This document shows, one piece after another, positions 23,680 to 35,500 of a DNA stretch of 64,000 nt. Position numbers and translations under genes: made by a program. This stretch comes from Deinandra increscens subsp. villosa (taxonomy: Eukaryota > Streptophyta > Magnoliopsida > Asterales > Asteraceae), in assembly GCA_039602395.1 (NCBI GenBank), contig JBCNJP010000006.1:41131279-41195278 (forward strand), given 5' to 3'. Numbering within the stretch: position 1 is the stretch's first letter; every line of letters begins with the position of its first letter. Under the pieces are notes generated by a model. It searched no databases, was not told the origin of the DNA, and saw only the letters and a program-made list of their open reading frames with translations.

Positions 23680-24790
23680 GCCACGGAAAAAAACCGTGAC
23701 AAAAGGTGTTTGGTCACGTTTTTTTTTTTCATTCCAACCGACACCATAGGTGCCGTGACCATATGTACCCTACGGCCACGTTACAATATCAGTGGCTGAA
23801 GCCACCTATAAGCGTGGCTAAAGGGTACCAATATTTGTTGTTGTAATCAAACACCTTCAGAAAAGTGTGGCCAAAGGGTCCCAACGGCCACATATGTTTG
23901 GTTAACGTGGCCTTCGTGGCCAAAGGGTTGCTGAAATCATACATTTTGTCACAGTACGCGTGGCCAAAGGGTGGCAACGGCCACGTTAAAATATCAAAAT
24001 CGTGGCCTTTGGTATTATATGGTCACGTATATTTGTGTTTTAGCCACATATGTTATAAAAAAACGTGGCCAAATGGGTTGCTGAAATTATAATTTTTGTC
24101 CCAATACGCGTGGCCAAAGGGTGGCAACCGCCACGTTAAAATATGAATAGCGTGACCTTTGGTATTATATGGTCACGTATATTTGTGTTTTAGCCACATA
24201 TGATATGAAAAAACGTGGCCAAATGGGTTGCTGAAATCATAAATTTTGTCCCAATAAGCGTGGCCAAAGGGTGGCAACGGCCACATTAAAATATAAAAAG
24301 CGTGGCCTTTGGTATTATATGGTCACGTATATTTGTGTTTTAGCCACATATATTTGGAAAAAAAAGTGGCTAAAGGGTAGTTGAAATCAGATATTTTGTC
24401 CCAATACGCGTGGCCAAATGGTGGCAATGGCCACGTTAAGATATAAAAAGCGTGACCTTTGGTATTATATGGTCACGTATATTTGTGTTTTAGCCACATA
24501 TATTTGGAAAAAGAAAGTGGCCAAAGGGTAGTTGAAATCATACATTTTGTCTCAATACGGGTGGCCAAAGGGTGGCAACGGCCACATTAAAATATAAAAA
24601 ACGTGGCCTTTGGTATTATATGGTCACGTATATTTGTGTTTTAGCCACATATAATTGGAAAAAAAAAGTGGCCAAAGGGTAGTTGAAATCAGATAATTTG
24701 TCCCAATAAGCGTGGCCAAATGGTGGCAACGGCCACGTTAAAATATAAAAAGTGTGGCCTTTGGTATTATATATATGGTCACATATATTT
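23680..24790. repeat. ~150-bp subterminal tandem array with GTGGCC/GGCCAC motifs
   Basis: GCGTGGCC(A/T)AAxGG recurs at 23812, 23958, 24108, 24258, 24408, 24559 and 24710, giving a period of 150-151 bp. Each unit contains GGCCACGTT, CGTGGCCTTTGG and TGGTCACGTATATTTGTG, so the same hexamer lies in both orientations. Iterated short motifs near the ends of CACTA elements are the binding sites of the TNPA-type protein in En/Spm. That role is inferred here. Confidence 0.85.
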
Positions 24791-26149
24791 TCTTAATTAC
24801 AATTAATTATATATTAATTAATTAGTATAGAGAAACCTTAAAAATCATATATTATAATTAAAAATTAATGTACATACACTAATCATGATGTTGTTCAAAA
24901 AGATAACATACGACACTAATCAAAGTTTAATTTCTATAATAATTAATTATAATTTCTTGTCCGTGCTGATCAGCTGCTTCTGCTGGTGCCGTGTGATTTT
25001 TCTATTTATCAGATTTTGATTCAGCTGGTTTGGTGTTACGTACACTTTCGTAATCTTTGATTTCCCCTGGAAACATATATGACAAATAAAACCGATCAGA
25101 TATATATATATAGTTAATTAATTAGCGGATACGATTAATTAATGTAGTAATTACCTGTGGTTGTTCCAGTACTTTTTGAACCATAGAATGATCAACCGGA
25201 TGTGATCTATCTGACTTGTTATTAGAATGAAGGATCATTCGGTTCATCGGCCATGCAATAATATATTTATTTTCAACCTCCGAAAGCGTTGTTTTATCAT
25301 CTACTGGGAATGGTAAAAATGTTGCACCCTTATTGACCTGATAAACTTTAATTCTATGGCAACCAGGAGGTAATGGACTTCCATGAATCTTCTCATCTTT
25401 TTGTTTTGGTAATAATTCAGCCATTCCCACGACGTTCAGTGGATCCCCCTCCATGTGCAACGTCGCAGTTTGGCTCCCCTGATCAGAAGTGACATAATAA
25501 TAATAATAATAATAATAATATTAATTATAGCATATATATAAACAATTAATTAATTAAAGTAAAAAATAGAATACAAAAATTGTGGTATATACTAATCTAT
25601 ATACCTCTTGGATTACTGGCTGCAGATCGATATGAGCTGCAATGGCATGATAATTATTTGGTTTTTCCAACTGATTATCACTCTTCTTAGGAGGTACTTT
25701 ACGAGCTGCAGGTTTTACTGGTTTTGCATGTCTCTTATTCTTTTCCTAAATTGACACCATGTAATTAACTGATTAGTAACATATATATTAATTAACGATA
25801 ACGTCAAAGCGATTTGTCAAATTTCTAAATTAATTATATATATATACCACTTCCTGCTCTGATGCCCCAGCAGCACTGGCTGCAGCAGCTGCTGCTTCTG
25901 TCATTTTTCTCTTTCTCACCTAAAGACAGCATCAGTGTTAATTAAATGATCATATAGCAATTAGTTATAAGGGAAGTACACAACTGTGTAAATTAAAATA
26001 GTTACCCTTTCCTTTTGCGACGCTGTTGTAGATGGAGGAGTGTGTTGTGATAGAGTCGCAGAAGAGACCTACAATTCAATTAATTAATAAAATCATATCG
26101 ATCATAACCAGCTAAACATTAGTTAACTATCCAGATAACCATTCGGATG

Positions 26150-26540
26150 AAGTACAAACTTATCATAGCCGGCACAGTTAATTATTAATTATATTCCGGA
26201 ACAACTCTAACTATCCTGATGAACTTTAACTATCCTGATGAACTTTACCTATACTGGTGAACTTTAACTATCCGGATGAACTATAACCAACACGGAGAAC
26301 TATAACCAACACGGAGAACTATAACTAGGGACGCATGTTCATCCAGATGAACTAGAATCTTCCGGATCAACTCTAACTATCCCGATGAACTCTAACTATC
26401 CTGATGAACTTTTTACTATCCTGATGAACCTTACCTATCCTGAGGAACTTTAACTATCCGGATGAACTCTAACTATCCGGATGAACTATAAGTAGAGACG
26501 CATGTTCATCCAGATGAACTAGAATCTTCCAGATCAACTC
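26150..26540. repeat. Iterated GGATGAACT motif in a TNPA intron
   Basis: The intron between exons 7 and 8 (26069-26567) is filled with short units such as CCGGATGAACTATAAC, CCTGATGAACTTTAAC and ACACGGAGAACTATAAC. A longer duplication (GGGACGCATGTTCATCCAG, about 26328 and 26488) is also present. The same motif returns at 31560-31735 and 35290-35660. Confidence 0.8.
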
Positions 26541-27619
26541 AAATTCAGAACTGTTTCAAATCCGTACCTTATCGGCCGACCTTTGAGATGAGTTTGATTG
26601 AGTAGATTGTTTCCGCGATGTATTGTGCGTAGAATTGATCATGTCCTACGTACAATTAATTCAATGAGTTAATTAAGCAATAAATATGCGCTCAAGGGAG
26701 ATTGATCGTATCAGCAATAATATTTAATTACCGTTGTAGTAAGAGGCGTCTCCGCAGACTTTACCTACGAAATGATTTAATGATTTATAATAATTAATTG
26801 ATCGATAAAAAGTAAAGTATATATAATATAATTAATTATAGGTATATATATATATATATAGTTTGTCCCTTACAGAATTTACTGCTTTATGAACTTGTTT
26901 ATCTTGAATCACGGCCTCCATAAGCGCCGTAAGCTTATCAATTTTATCATTCTGTGCTTTAAGCCTATCATTGAGGTTGTCAACCTCTTCATCCCTTTTC
27001 TCACGCAGCTGTTTTTCATTTTTTAGCTCCGCCTCTAGTTTTTCGATCCGTTCTTTCGATCTCCCTTTTGGAGCACCCTGCTAATATCCACGGGAAGTCA
27101 CTCCATACCCGATACCTTTTAGGTATCCACCCTTTTCCTTGCCAAGGACCAATGTCAGGGCATCCGTTCCCGGTTCTACGGTCACAGATCCCGCATTTAT
27201 CTTTGTTTCATTCTCGGCCTGCAGTAATTAATTTAGTTAATTTAATGAGGTGCTGTTAACTTTTAACATGTGAATAATTAGGTATATATATAGCAATTAA
27301 ACTTACTATATCATCTGCTACGCCCTTCACCACAGGCGTTTTGTATTCCCCCTCTTTATTTACCCTTCCTTTCCTCCACATAAACGATCGAGAGGGGAAT
27401 TCATCAGCTGCTATTTCTTTGTTTTGTACCTTGTATTATAATAATAATATATATCAGACTTGAAACATACATTGCACGTTCTTAACCATGACTGGGTGTA
27501 ACACACTTAGCTTATTACCAGTTTTTCTCTCAGAAAGACGTATCCTCCCCGCCCCATTGAATGATCATAAGTATATTTTGCTCGAACCTCTTTTCCAATC
27601 TTTGACGCAGCCTTTCCAA

Positions 27620-27701
27620 CAGAACAGTAGGATATATAATTATAATCTCATTAATTAACACAGAACAGTAGGATATATAATTATAATCTCATTAATTAAC
27701 A
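27620..27701. repeat. Perfect 41-bp tandem duplication at an intron/exon border
   Basis: The 41 bp starting CAGAACAGTAGGATATATAA occur twice without change (27620-27660 and 27661-27701). They lie just upstream (in gene sense) of TNPA exon 3, where the acceptor is ambiguous. Identity suggests a recent event. Confidence 0.9.
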
Positions 27702-28488
27702 CTTATTAGCTTAATTAATGAAATCTGCAGTTTGAATTGAATAAAAACCTCGAATTCTTCAGATCTTATATATGCTACAAATCTGTCCCAGTCTTCTTTT
27801 TTCACAATAGTGCGATACATCTTTGGAACTTTCTCAAGCACGGTGGGTTTTGCTAGGTTGGGACGAATGTGTTTTTCCAACATATTTCTTCTAAAACTCC
27901 TTAGCAACCCACCAAGCCGTACCATTATAGCTCTCCTTCGACAGTCATCAATTTTGAAATATTTCTAAAAAAATAACATATGACAGGATATTTTAGTCAC
28001 ATGGAATTCAATAACAAACCTAATATGAGAAAATGTTTAATCTGTTTCATAACCTGAATCGTTGCCCACATTTTGTTCTTGTCCTCTTTTGGCACCTTCC
28101 TCCATTCTAGATACCTCAATCCAACCTCTGCCCTTACAATGTCTCCCATAAAACTCGAAAATTTTGCTCTATGGTCCCCGCCAACCCTTCCCAGCGCATC
28201 AAATGTTAGTGGCCATTTTTCCTCACCATTTTTCTCAAATCTAGCACGCCACTTTACCAACCGCGACATCCCCCTCTTGTTTGCTTGGGGAGCAGAGGCT
28301 TCCCCATTCTCATTGTCGACTTGGGTATCATTGTCGACTACTTGGGTATCATTGTCAACTTGGGCATCATTTTCGACTTGGGTATCAATGTTTTCCATGT
28401 CCTCTTCATCCGAATAATCGGCATTGTTATACATTCCCTCTTCTTCCGAATAATATTCATTGTCATATGCTTCACCTTCAATGTCCAT

Positions 28489-29089
28489 TGTTAAATCAGA
28501 TGAATCCTGTAGATGACAGTGAAATAAATAGAGAATTAATGAAATAAATGCGATGGAATAATTAAGATGAAATAATTGAGATGAAAATGATCTACTGAAG
28601 ATGACAGTGAAATTAATATATATTGACGGGAATTAGGTAGTGATCTTCTGAAGATGATAGTGTGATGAATCCGGAACTGATCAATGAATTAGGTAGATAA
28701 ACTTTTAGTGATATGGAAGAAGAGAGTAATGAATCGTTTTAGTGATAAAATTTTGGTGAGAGGGAATAGGAACTGATCAATGAATTTTGGGAAATTTGAA
28801 AAATGGTGGGAAGTAATTTGGGGATTAATAAGATCGATCCGGGTGAAAACATCTCAGCTAATAAGGACGTGACAGCATTTATCGGATTTAATATAAACTC
28901 AATTAATACGATTTACGTTAATATTTATCTTGAATTTTAAAGAGTTAAAATGGACTCAAAAAGTTAAAACCACCAAACCACAAGGACGCAAATCGTATTT
29001 AACTTTATTTTAAACATACCTTTAAAATGATCTTTAAATGTAAAATGGAATATTAAGCAATAAATTTAATGATAATTGTATCCTAAAAT
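28489..29089. other. 5' flank of the TNPA gene
   Basis: Holds a probable 5'UTR acceptor at about 28509 and AT-rich sequence with no further exon that I can support. It presumably contains the TNPA promoter, but no clear TATA box could be picked. Confidence 0.4.
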
Positions 29090-30400
29090 GACCCTCATTG
29101 CCCCTAAACACACCTTATTGGGCCGTCATTGGTCCTAACCATGCTTATTGGTTACATACACACCTTACTGGGACTCCTTGGTCCCAACTGGCCCTCGTTT
29201 CCCCTAAACACACCTTATTGGGTCTCATTGGTCCTAAACACAACTTATTTGTTACATACACACCTTATTGGGCCATCATTGCTCCTAAACATGCTTATTG
29301 GTTACATACACACCTTACTGGGACTCATTGGTCCCAACTGGCCCTCGTTTCCCCTAAACACACCTTATTGGGTCTCATTGGTCCTAAACATAACTTATTT
29401 GTTACATACACACCTTATTGGGCCATCATTGGTCCTAAACATGCCTATTGGTTACATACACACCTTACTGGGACTAATTGGTCCCAACTGGCCCTCGTTT
29501 CCCCTAAACACACCTTATTGGGACTCATTGGTCTTAAACATGCTTATTGGTTACATACACACCTTATTGGGCCATCATTGGTCCTAAACATGCTTATTGG
29601 TTACATACACACCTTATTGGGACTCATTGGTCCCAACTGACCCTCGTTTCCCCTAAACACACCTTATTGACTCATTGGTCCCAACTAGCCCTAGTTTCCC
29701 CTAAACACACCTTATTGGGTCTCATTGGTCCTAAACACAACTTATTTGTTACATACACACCTTATTGGGCCATCATTGGTCCTAAACATGCTTATTGGTT
29801 ACATACACACCTTACTGGGACTCATTGGTCCTAACTGGCCCTCGTTTCCCCTAAACACACCTTATTGGGTCTCATTGGTCCTAAACACAACTTATTTGTT
29901 ACATACACACCTTATTGGGCCATCATTGGTCCTAAACATGCTTATTGGTTACATACACACCTTATTGGGACTCATTGGTCCCAACTGACCCTCGTTTCCC
30001 CTAAACACACCTTACTGGGACTCATTGGTCCCAACTGACCCTCGTTTCCCCTAAACACACCTTATTGGGTCTCATTGGTCCTCAACACAACTTATTGGTT
30101 ACATACACACCTTATCGGGCCATCATTGGTCCTAAACATGCTTATTGGTTACATACACACCTTACTGGGACTCATTGGTCTCAACTGACCCTCGTTTCCC
30201 CTAAACACACCTTATTGGGTCTCATTGGTCCTCAACACAACTTATTGGTTACATACACACCTTATTGGGCCATCATTGGTTCTAAACACAACTTATTGGT
30301 TACATACACACCAATTGGGCCATCATTGGTTCTAAACACAACTTATTGTTTACTTACACACCTTATTGGGACTCATTGGTCCTAAACACATCAAATTGAC
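29090..30400. repeat. 50-bp monomer / 150-bp trimer tandem array
   Basis: The phrase G(G/A)CCCTCGTTTCCCCTAAAC starts at 29191, 29341, 29491, 29639, 29688, 29838, 29988, 30038 and 30188. Spacings are therefore about 150 or 50 bp. Monomers of 50 bp all share CCTTATTGGG and CATTGGTCC cores, and three differing monomers make the 150-bp unit. Because 150 is a multiple of three, long open frames appear in all plus frames (for example 29098-29640), with a 50-residue period. They are by-products and not genes. The array sits between the divergent transposase genes. Confidence 0.9.
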
Positions 30401-30803
30401 CCATTTGACCCCAAATTGACACATTATTTAATTTTTATCTTAAATCTTTTTATATAATTTATTTAGAATTATAATTCCCCAAAATTTAAGGTTTTTGTAG
30501 ATCCGTTCTGTTTTTTGTGTTTAGGGTTTTTGTTCGTCTCTGCATCAGTTGTTGATCGGATTGCAATTGTTGATCGTCTCTGTTTTCGAGGATTGGGGAT
30601 TTTGTTTAGCGAAATGGAGATTGTGCGAACAGATTACCTTTGTTACCTAAAATTATGCATGAGTTGTTGATCGGATTGCAATTGTTGATCGTCTCTGTTT
30701 TCGAGGATTAGGGTTTTTGTTCATACACAAAATTGTTTCCTAATTTACATGTTCATTCCTATTTCCTAAAAAAACAAAAAACAGAGCAGTTGCGGGTTGC
30801 GGT
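30401..30803. other. Spacer with a direct repeat
   Basis: A ~47-bp phrase (GTTGTTGATCGGATTGCAAT and onward to TTTTCGAGGATT) is present at about 30548 and 30664. It is preceded by AGGGTTTTTGTTCGTCTCTG-like sequence resembling a 5'UTR. Nothing coding was found. Confidence 0.5.
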
Positions 30804-31097
30804 TCACGGGAACCTAGATTCCATCTCCTCCATCAACTCCAAATGCCTACTCATTGCTTCTTGCCTCTGTTGAACCAACATTTGAAGCCTGGCATCGGAG
30901 ACGCGTATCTCTTCCATCAGAAAAGTTGCCATCTGGTATCTTGATGGACTTGGTGGCTCTTTAAGTACTTGGTCGAGCAGGGTCATCCCGTCTAAGACAC
31001 TCTGTCTCTCTGCCCCGATAATCACCTCGTACCTGTCCAGGGTAGCAACAATCTTTATCTGCAAATAATGTTCAACTAATTCTTTCAAGCTTGCCAT
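30804..31097 (-). CDS. Small hypothetical protein inside the CACTA element, 97 aa
   Basis: An intact minus-strand frame with ordinary, non-repetitive composition, starting MASLKELVEHYLQIKIVATL and ending MEEMESRFP. The C-terminal half (MATFLMEEIRVSDARLQMLV, then QQRQEAMSRHLELMEEM) is predicted by eye to be a charged helix or short coiled coil. I do not recognise the family. It lies between the 50-bp array and TNP2, on the same strand as TNPA. It may be an accessory gene of the transposon or a captured host fragment. The start is the first ATG of the frame, and no intron is needed. Confidence 0.45.
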   Translation of the reverse strand: MASLKELVEHYLQIKIVATLDRYEVIIGAERQSVLDGMTLLDQVLKEPPSPSRYQMATFLMEEIRVSDARLQMLVQQRQEAMSRHLELMEEMESRFP

Positions 31098-31559
31098 TTT
31101 TAGAAGGATTTGAGTGTTTTGAGAAAGGGTTTGTTAAGGATTTTGAGAAAAGGTTTGATAAGGATTTTGTAAAGGGTTTGATGTTGGAGGTGAGAAGTTT
31201 CTGATTACTGATCAAGTGGTATGGTTATATGTGCAAATCACTTGAGTATGCATCTTCTCAGATGTCTAATCACTAGAGTATACCATAGGTCTTATTTTAT
31301 TAATTTCAAAATTACCCACTGAGTTCATGAGGACTGCATATTATAATTGTTGGACTTTTGGTTATCCTACAAAAATTATTTTCACACGTTCTCCAAGTTA
31401 ATTAATTAAACTGAAATTCCTACACGATATCAAAAAACCACTAATATTTTAATCACACGATCTGAAATTATCCGAAATTACTGTCACACGATCTCAAAAA
31501 TCAAATTAACAAGTCAAAATTAAACGAAGAAAGTCAAAATTACCCACTGAGTTCATGAG

Positions 31560-31735
31560 GATTGAGGGAAGATGAACTAGAGTTCTTCAGGATTATAAAG
31601 AGTTATTCAGTAATAGAACCGGATGAACTAGAGTTCCTCAGGATCAAGAGTAATTATTCAGTAATAGAACAGGATGAACTAGAGTTCTTCAGGATGAACC
31701 GGATAAACTGGAGTTCTTCAGGATGAACTATATAT
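31560..31735. repeat. Intergenic GGATGAACT-motif repeat
   Basis: Units GGATGAACTAGAGTTCTTCA and variants occur about five times, ending near a TATATATACTATAAATA stretch. They belong to the same motif family as the intronic repeats at 26150-26540 and 35290-35660. Confidence 0.7.
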
Positions 31736-31985
31736 ACTATAAATAACCAAAGTTGTTATTTCTGTTCGTAGTCTATTGGATATTCCCATGTATTTAAACC
31801 CATTATCTAGTAAATTAAAATCATTCTGGTTGAATACAATTCTTTATACACTAATATTTAGTCACACAACCTAATATATATATATATGCATTATAACACA
31901 TAAACAATTAATTACATATATAATCCAAAAGATGTGATATCAGTTAATTAATTACAAATATATATAATAAAAAAACAACATAAAC

Positions 31986-32198
31986 TTAAAACATGCTCCC
32001 ACTAGAGGAGGAGGAGGATGAAGACGTCTCCACATATCCATCAGTGGATATGATCTCCTCGTCTCTGACGTGCAGGGCCAATGCCTCGACATCCCTCGGA
32101 TCATCAGTGAATGGAACCAGTCCATAATCCAGAGACAACTCTGGGATCCTCAGGTAGGGGTCGAAATCGTTCAAGTCATAACCTAGGTCAGACACCAT
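31986..32198 (-). CDS. Small acidic Ser-tailed hypothetical protein, 70 aa or longer
   Basis: A minus-strand frame rich in Asp/Glu (DLGYDLNDFDPYLRIPELSL, DDPRDVEAL) that ends in a run of eight serines and GSMF. The frame is open for about ten codons upstream of the first ATG (GSFSFDDLGQ), up to a possible AG acceptor near 32229, so an upstream exon is possible. The family is not recognised. It lies close to the TNP2 5' end in divergent orientation. The poly-Ser run comes from a GAG/GAT-type trinucleotide repeat on the plus strand and lowers the confidence that it is a real gene. Confidence 0.35.
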   Translation of the reverse strand: MVSDLGYDLNDFDPYLRIPELSLDYGLVPFTDDPRDVEALALHVRDEEIISTDGYVETSSSSSSSSGSMF

Positions 32199-32575
32199 TT
32201 GACCTAGGTCATCGAACGAGAAGGATCCTCAGGTACTGGTTACATCCCCTGTTTGGGTTTTTAAAATTCCAAAATAAACGGTAAAAATGTAACGCAATAA
32301 GGACTCGAACACGGAACAACACCCTGAGTTAGAAGCTAATTTTCGTTTTAATTTATTTAAATATGATTCTAACTGGGCCCGCTAAATTTTAAAAGAGGCG
32401 GGGTAAATTAGAGCGAACTCAATTGAAAATTTCACATATCAATCGACAGAATTTTCCCTCCGTCCTATTACTTCTCCAATAAACAGGTTCACAGTAAAGA
32501 TTATTGAAAAGGATTTTCAGTATTGATCGTTTTTAATCATCTTAATTTGTTGTTGTATCTGTTAGCAAAACAAAC

Positions 32576-35500
32576 ATGGATAAGTCTTGGATGAAAACCA
32601 GTAGAACCACGCAATCATATGCCGATGGAGTTAAATCATTCTTAATGTTTGCAGTTACCAATTTGGAGAGTAATGAAATTCCATGTCCCTGTGTTAATTG
32701 TCTAAACCATTACTCTTTTAATGTTGATGATGTAGAATTTCATTTGTTTTCAAAGGGATTCGATCAGACTTATAGAAGGTGGATTAAACATGGAGAGATA
32801 GACGAGCCCGCAGGAGAGGAGCTTCACACGGAATCATTTTTCGATTCCGGAGTGCCATTGGATGCAGCCGAAACAATAAAAATGGTCAGAGCTACTGAAG
32901 AAAATTTCGATGAGGACCATGAGAAGTTTCAAGAACGACTCATGGATGCTGAGAAGCCTCTGTATGAAGGATGCCATACCTTCACAAAGTTATCTGCCTT
33001 GGTTCAACTACTGAACTTGAAGACTAAGCATGGAGGATCAGATAAATTTTTTAATGAACTTTTAGTTTTGCTGAAACAGATGCTACCTGAAGGTAATGAG
33101 ATTGTGAAGAATACATATGAGGCCAAGAAGATTTTGAAGTCAATGGGTGCAGGGTACACCAAGATACATGTGTGTATCAATGATTGTATTCTCTACAGGA
33201 AGGAGAACAAGGACCTAACTGTATGTCCAACTTGTGGTGAGTCCAGGTGGAAGGTGGATGAGAGGACTAAGAAACTATACGACAATACTCCTGCAAAGGT
33301 AATGTGGTATTTCCCCATCATTCCAAGATTGAAACGACTGTTTCAAGTGAAAACCACAGCGGAGGATCTAAGATGGCATGCCACCAGTTCCAAAACACCC
33401 GGTGTGTTACGACACCCATCCGATTCACCGGCATGGAAAGCCATCGATGACAAATATCCCGAAATCGCTGACGATCCTAGAAGTCTTCGTCTTGGCATTT
33501 CAACTGATGGGGTCGACGTAAATAGAGGTAACAGAAATCACAGTGTGTGGCCGGTTCTATCTGTCATTTACAACCTTCCACCATGGTTGTGTATGAAAAG
33601 AAAGTTCATCATGCTTTCGTTATTAATATCGGGAGCGCCTGGAAACGATATTGATGTGTTTTTGGAACCATTAATTGATGACTTAGAGCTGTTATTCGAG
33701 GCAGGTGTGGAAACATATGATGCGTATGCGCAAGAACAGTTTACTATGCGTGCAGTTGTTTTATGGACGATTAATGACTACCCTGCACTTGGTACACTTT
33801 GTGGTTGCCCGTACAGTGGATTCCATGGTTGTGTGGTATGTCGGGAACAAACTAAATGCATTAGGCTTCCTTTCTCAGCCAAGCAGTGTTATGCTGGTCA
33901 CAGAAGATATCTACCATATACGCATGCCTTCCGAAAGCAAACAGAGGCCTTCAATGGTAAACAAGAGTTGGAAGTTGCTGCTGATCCTATGACCGGAGAA
34001 CAGATATACAACGAAGTTCAACATATCAGGAACAAATGGGGAAAGGGATTAAGGTGTACTGATTCAGAAATCCCAGAGACCTCAACCGGAAGAGGGGGGA
34101 AGATTGATAAGAGAAAAAGAAAGAACAAAGAGAAGCCACCATATTGGAAGAAATTCAATATATGGTTTCGAAGACTTAGATACTGGAGGCATAATAGTGT
34201 CCAACATTGCATTGATTTCATGCATATTGAAAAGAATGTGGCTGAGAGTCTTGTTGGAACTCTGCTCAACCTTCCCGGAAAGACGAAGGATGGACTGAAT
34301 GCGAGAAAGGATCTGAACTTTTTGGGGTTAAGACCAGAGTTGCAGCCTAAACAGAACAAGAACAACATAGTACTTCCTGCAGCGTGTTACACGTTACAAA
34401 AAGATGAAAAGGAAAAGTTTTGTGACACGTTGTATAACTTGAAGGTTCCACAAGGCTATTGTTCTAACTTTTCTAGTTTGGTTAGTCTAAAGGACAAGAA
34501 ACTTGTGGGGCTCAAGTCACATGACTATCATATGCTGATGCAACAGTTTCTGCCAATTGCAATTCGGTCAGTCATGCCTGAACCGACAAGATATGCTATT
34601 ATAAGGCTCTGTTTTTTTTTTCAAATCAATATGCAGCAAAGAGATCAACGTCGAAGAGCTAGACAAATTGCAAGCAGATCTTTGTGTCACACTATGCCTG
34701 CTTGAGAAATATTTCCCGCCATCATTTTTTGATGTTATGCTTCATTTGACGGTGCACCTTACTAGGGAGGTAAAATTATGTGGCCCAATATGCTTTCGAT
34801 GGATGTATCCATTTGAAAGGTGTATGAAGGTAATTAAGGGCCACGTGAGAAACAAAACTTATCCAGAAGGGTGCATTGCTGAGGAGAACATTGTAGAAGA
34901 AACGATTGAGTTTCTCAGCGAATACCAAAAAAACATCACAACTATTGGTGTTCCAACTAAAAAGCATAGCAGTGCGGATGGAAGTCCTGGGTCAGCTGGT
35001 AGATCAGTTGAAGTCTCTCCAGAGCTCCTATCGAAAGCGCATTTATTTGTGTTGCTAAATACGCCTGAAATTGAGCATTATATCGAGTAAGTAATTTAGA
35101 TTATTAACCTTTTTTTATCTGTTTAATTAATTATAAACTTTTATAGATAACTTCAATTCATGTAATTGCAGAGAACACATGAAATTTTTGGAAAAGGAAC
35201 ATCCTGGTAGTAGACTAAATGACCTGACTAAGAAGCAGAGCACAACATTTGGTAAATGGTTACGCAACAAGGTCAGCTAAATTTGCTTATTGCTTTAATT
35301 CCGGATGAACTGTAACTTTCCTGAACAACTGACCTGAGTTGTCCGGAACAACTCTATTTTCTATCCGGATGAACTATAACCTTCCTGGTGAACTGAAACT
35401 ATTTTCTTATAGTTTTAATTCCGGATGAACTGTAACTTTCCGGAACAACTGACCTGAGTTGTCCGGAATAACTCTATTTTCTATCCGGATGAACTATAAC

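Larger units (their letters stand above)
24947..28488 (-). pseudogene. TNPA-type transposase (Transposase_24) gene, 12 exons
   Basis: Exons read from splice sites: 28488-28054, 27964-27749, about 27646-27519, 27429-27307, 27218-26874, 26764-26732, 26645-26568, 26068-26006, 25919-25848, 25745-25605, 25478-25155, 25066-24947; about 690 codons. Every junction I could place is phase 0. The start ATG at 28488 follows a 5'UTR splice acceptor (CTACAG) and opens an acidic repeat (DTQVxND). The Ptta/En/Spm domain spans exons 1-4 (EWRKVPKEDKNKMWATIQ, RSFRRNMLEKHIRPN). Exon 5 has the family signature DALTLVLGKEKGGYLKGIG, then a heptad coiled coil at about 27056-26890. An RKRK basic motif lies in exon 9. 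Lesions: a TAG at 27081-27083 inside exon 5, and an exon 3 acceptor that does not fit phase 0 beside a 41-bp tandem duplication. The product would bind subterminal motifs. Confidence 0.85.

Noticed and set aside
29098..30385. Several long overlapping plus-strand frames (up to 180 codons)
   Set aside because: All are translations of the 50/150-bp tandem array and are open only because 150 is divisible by three.
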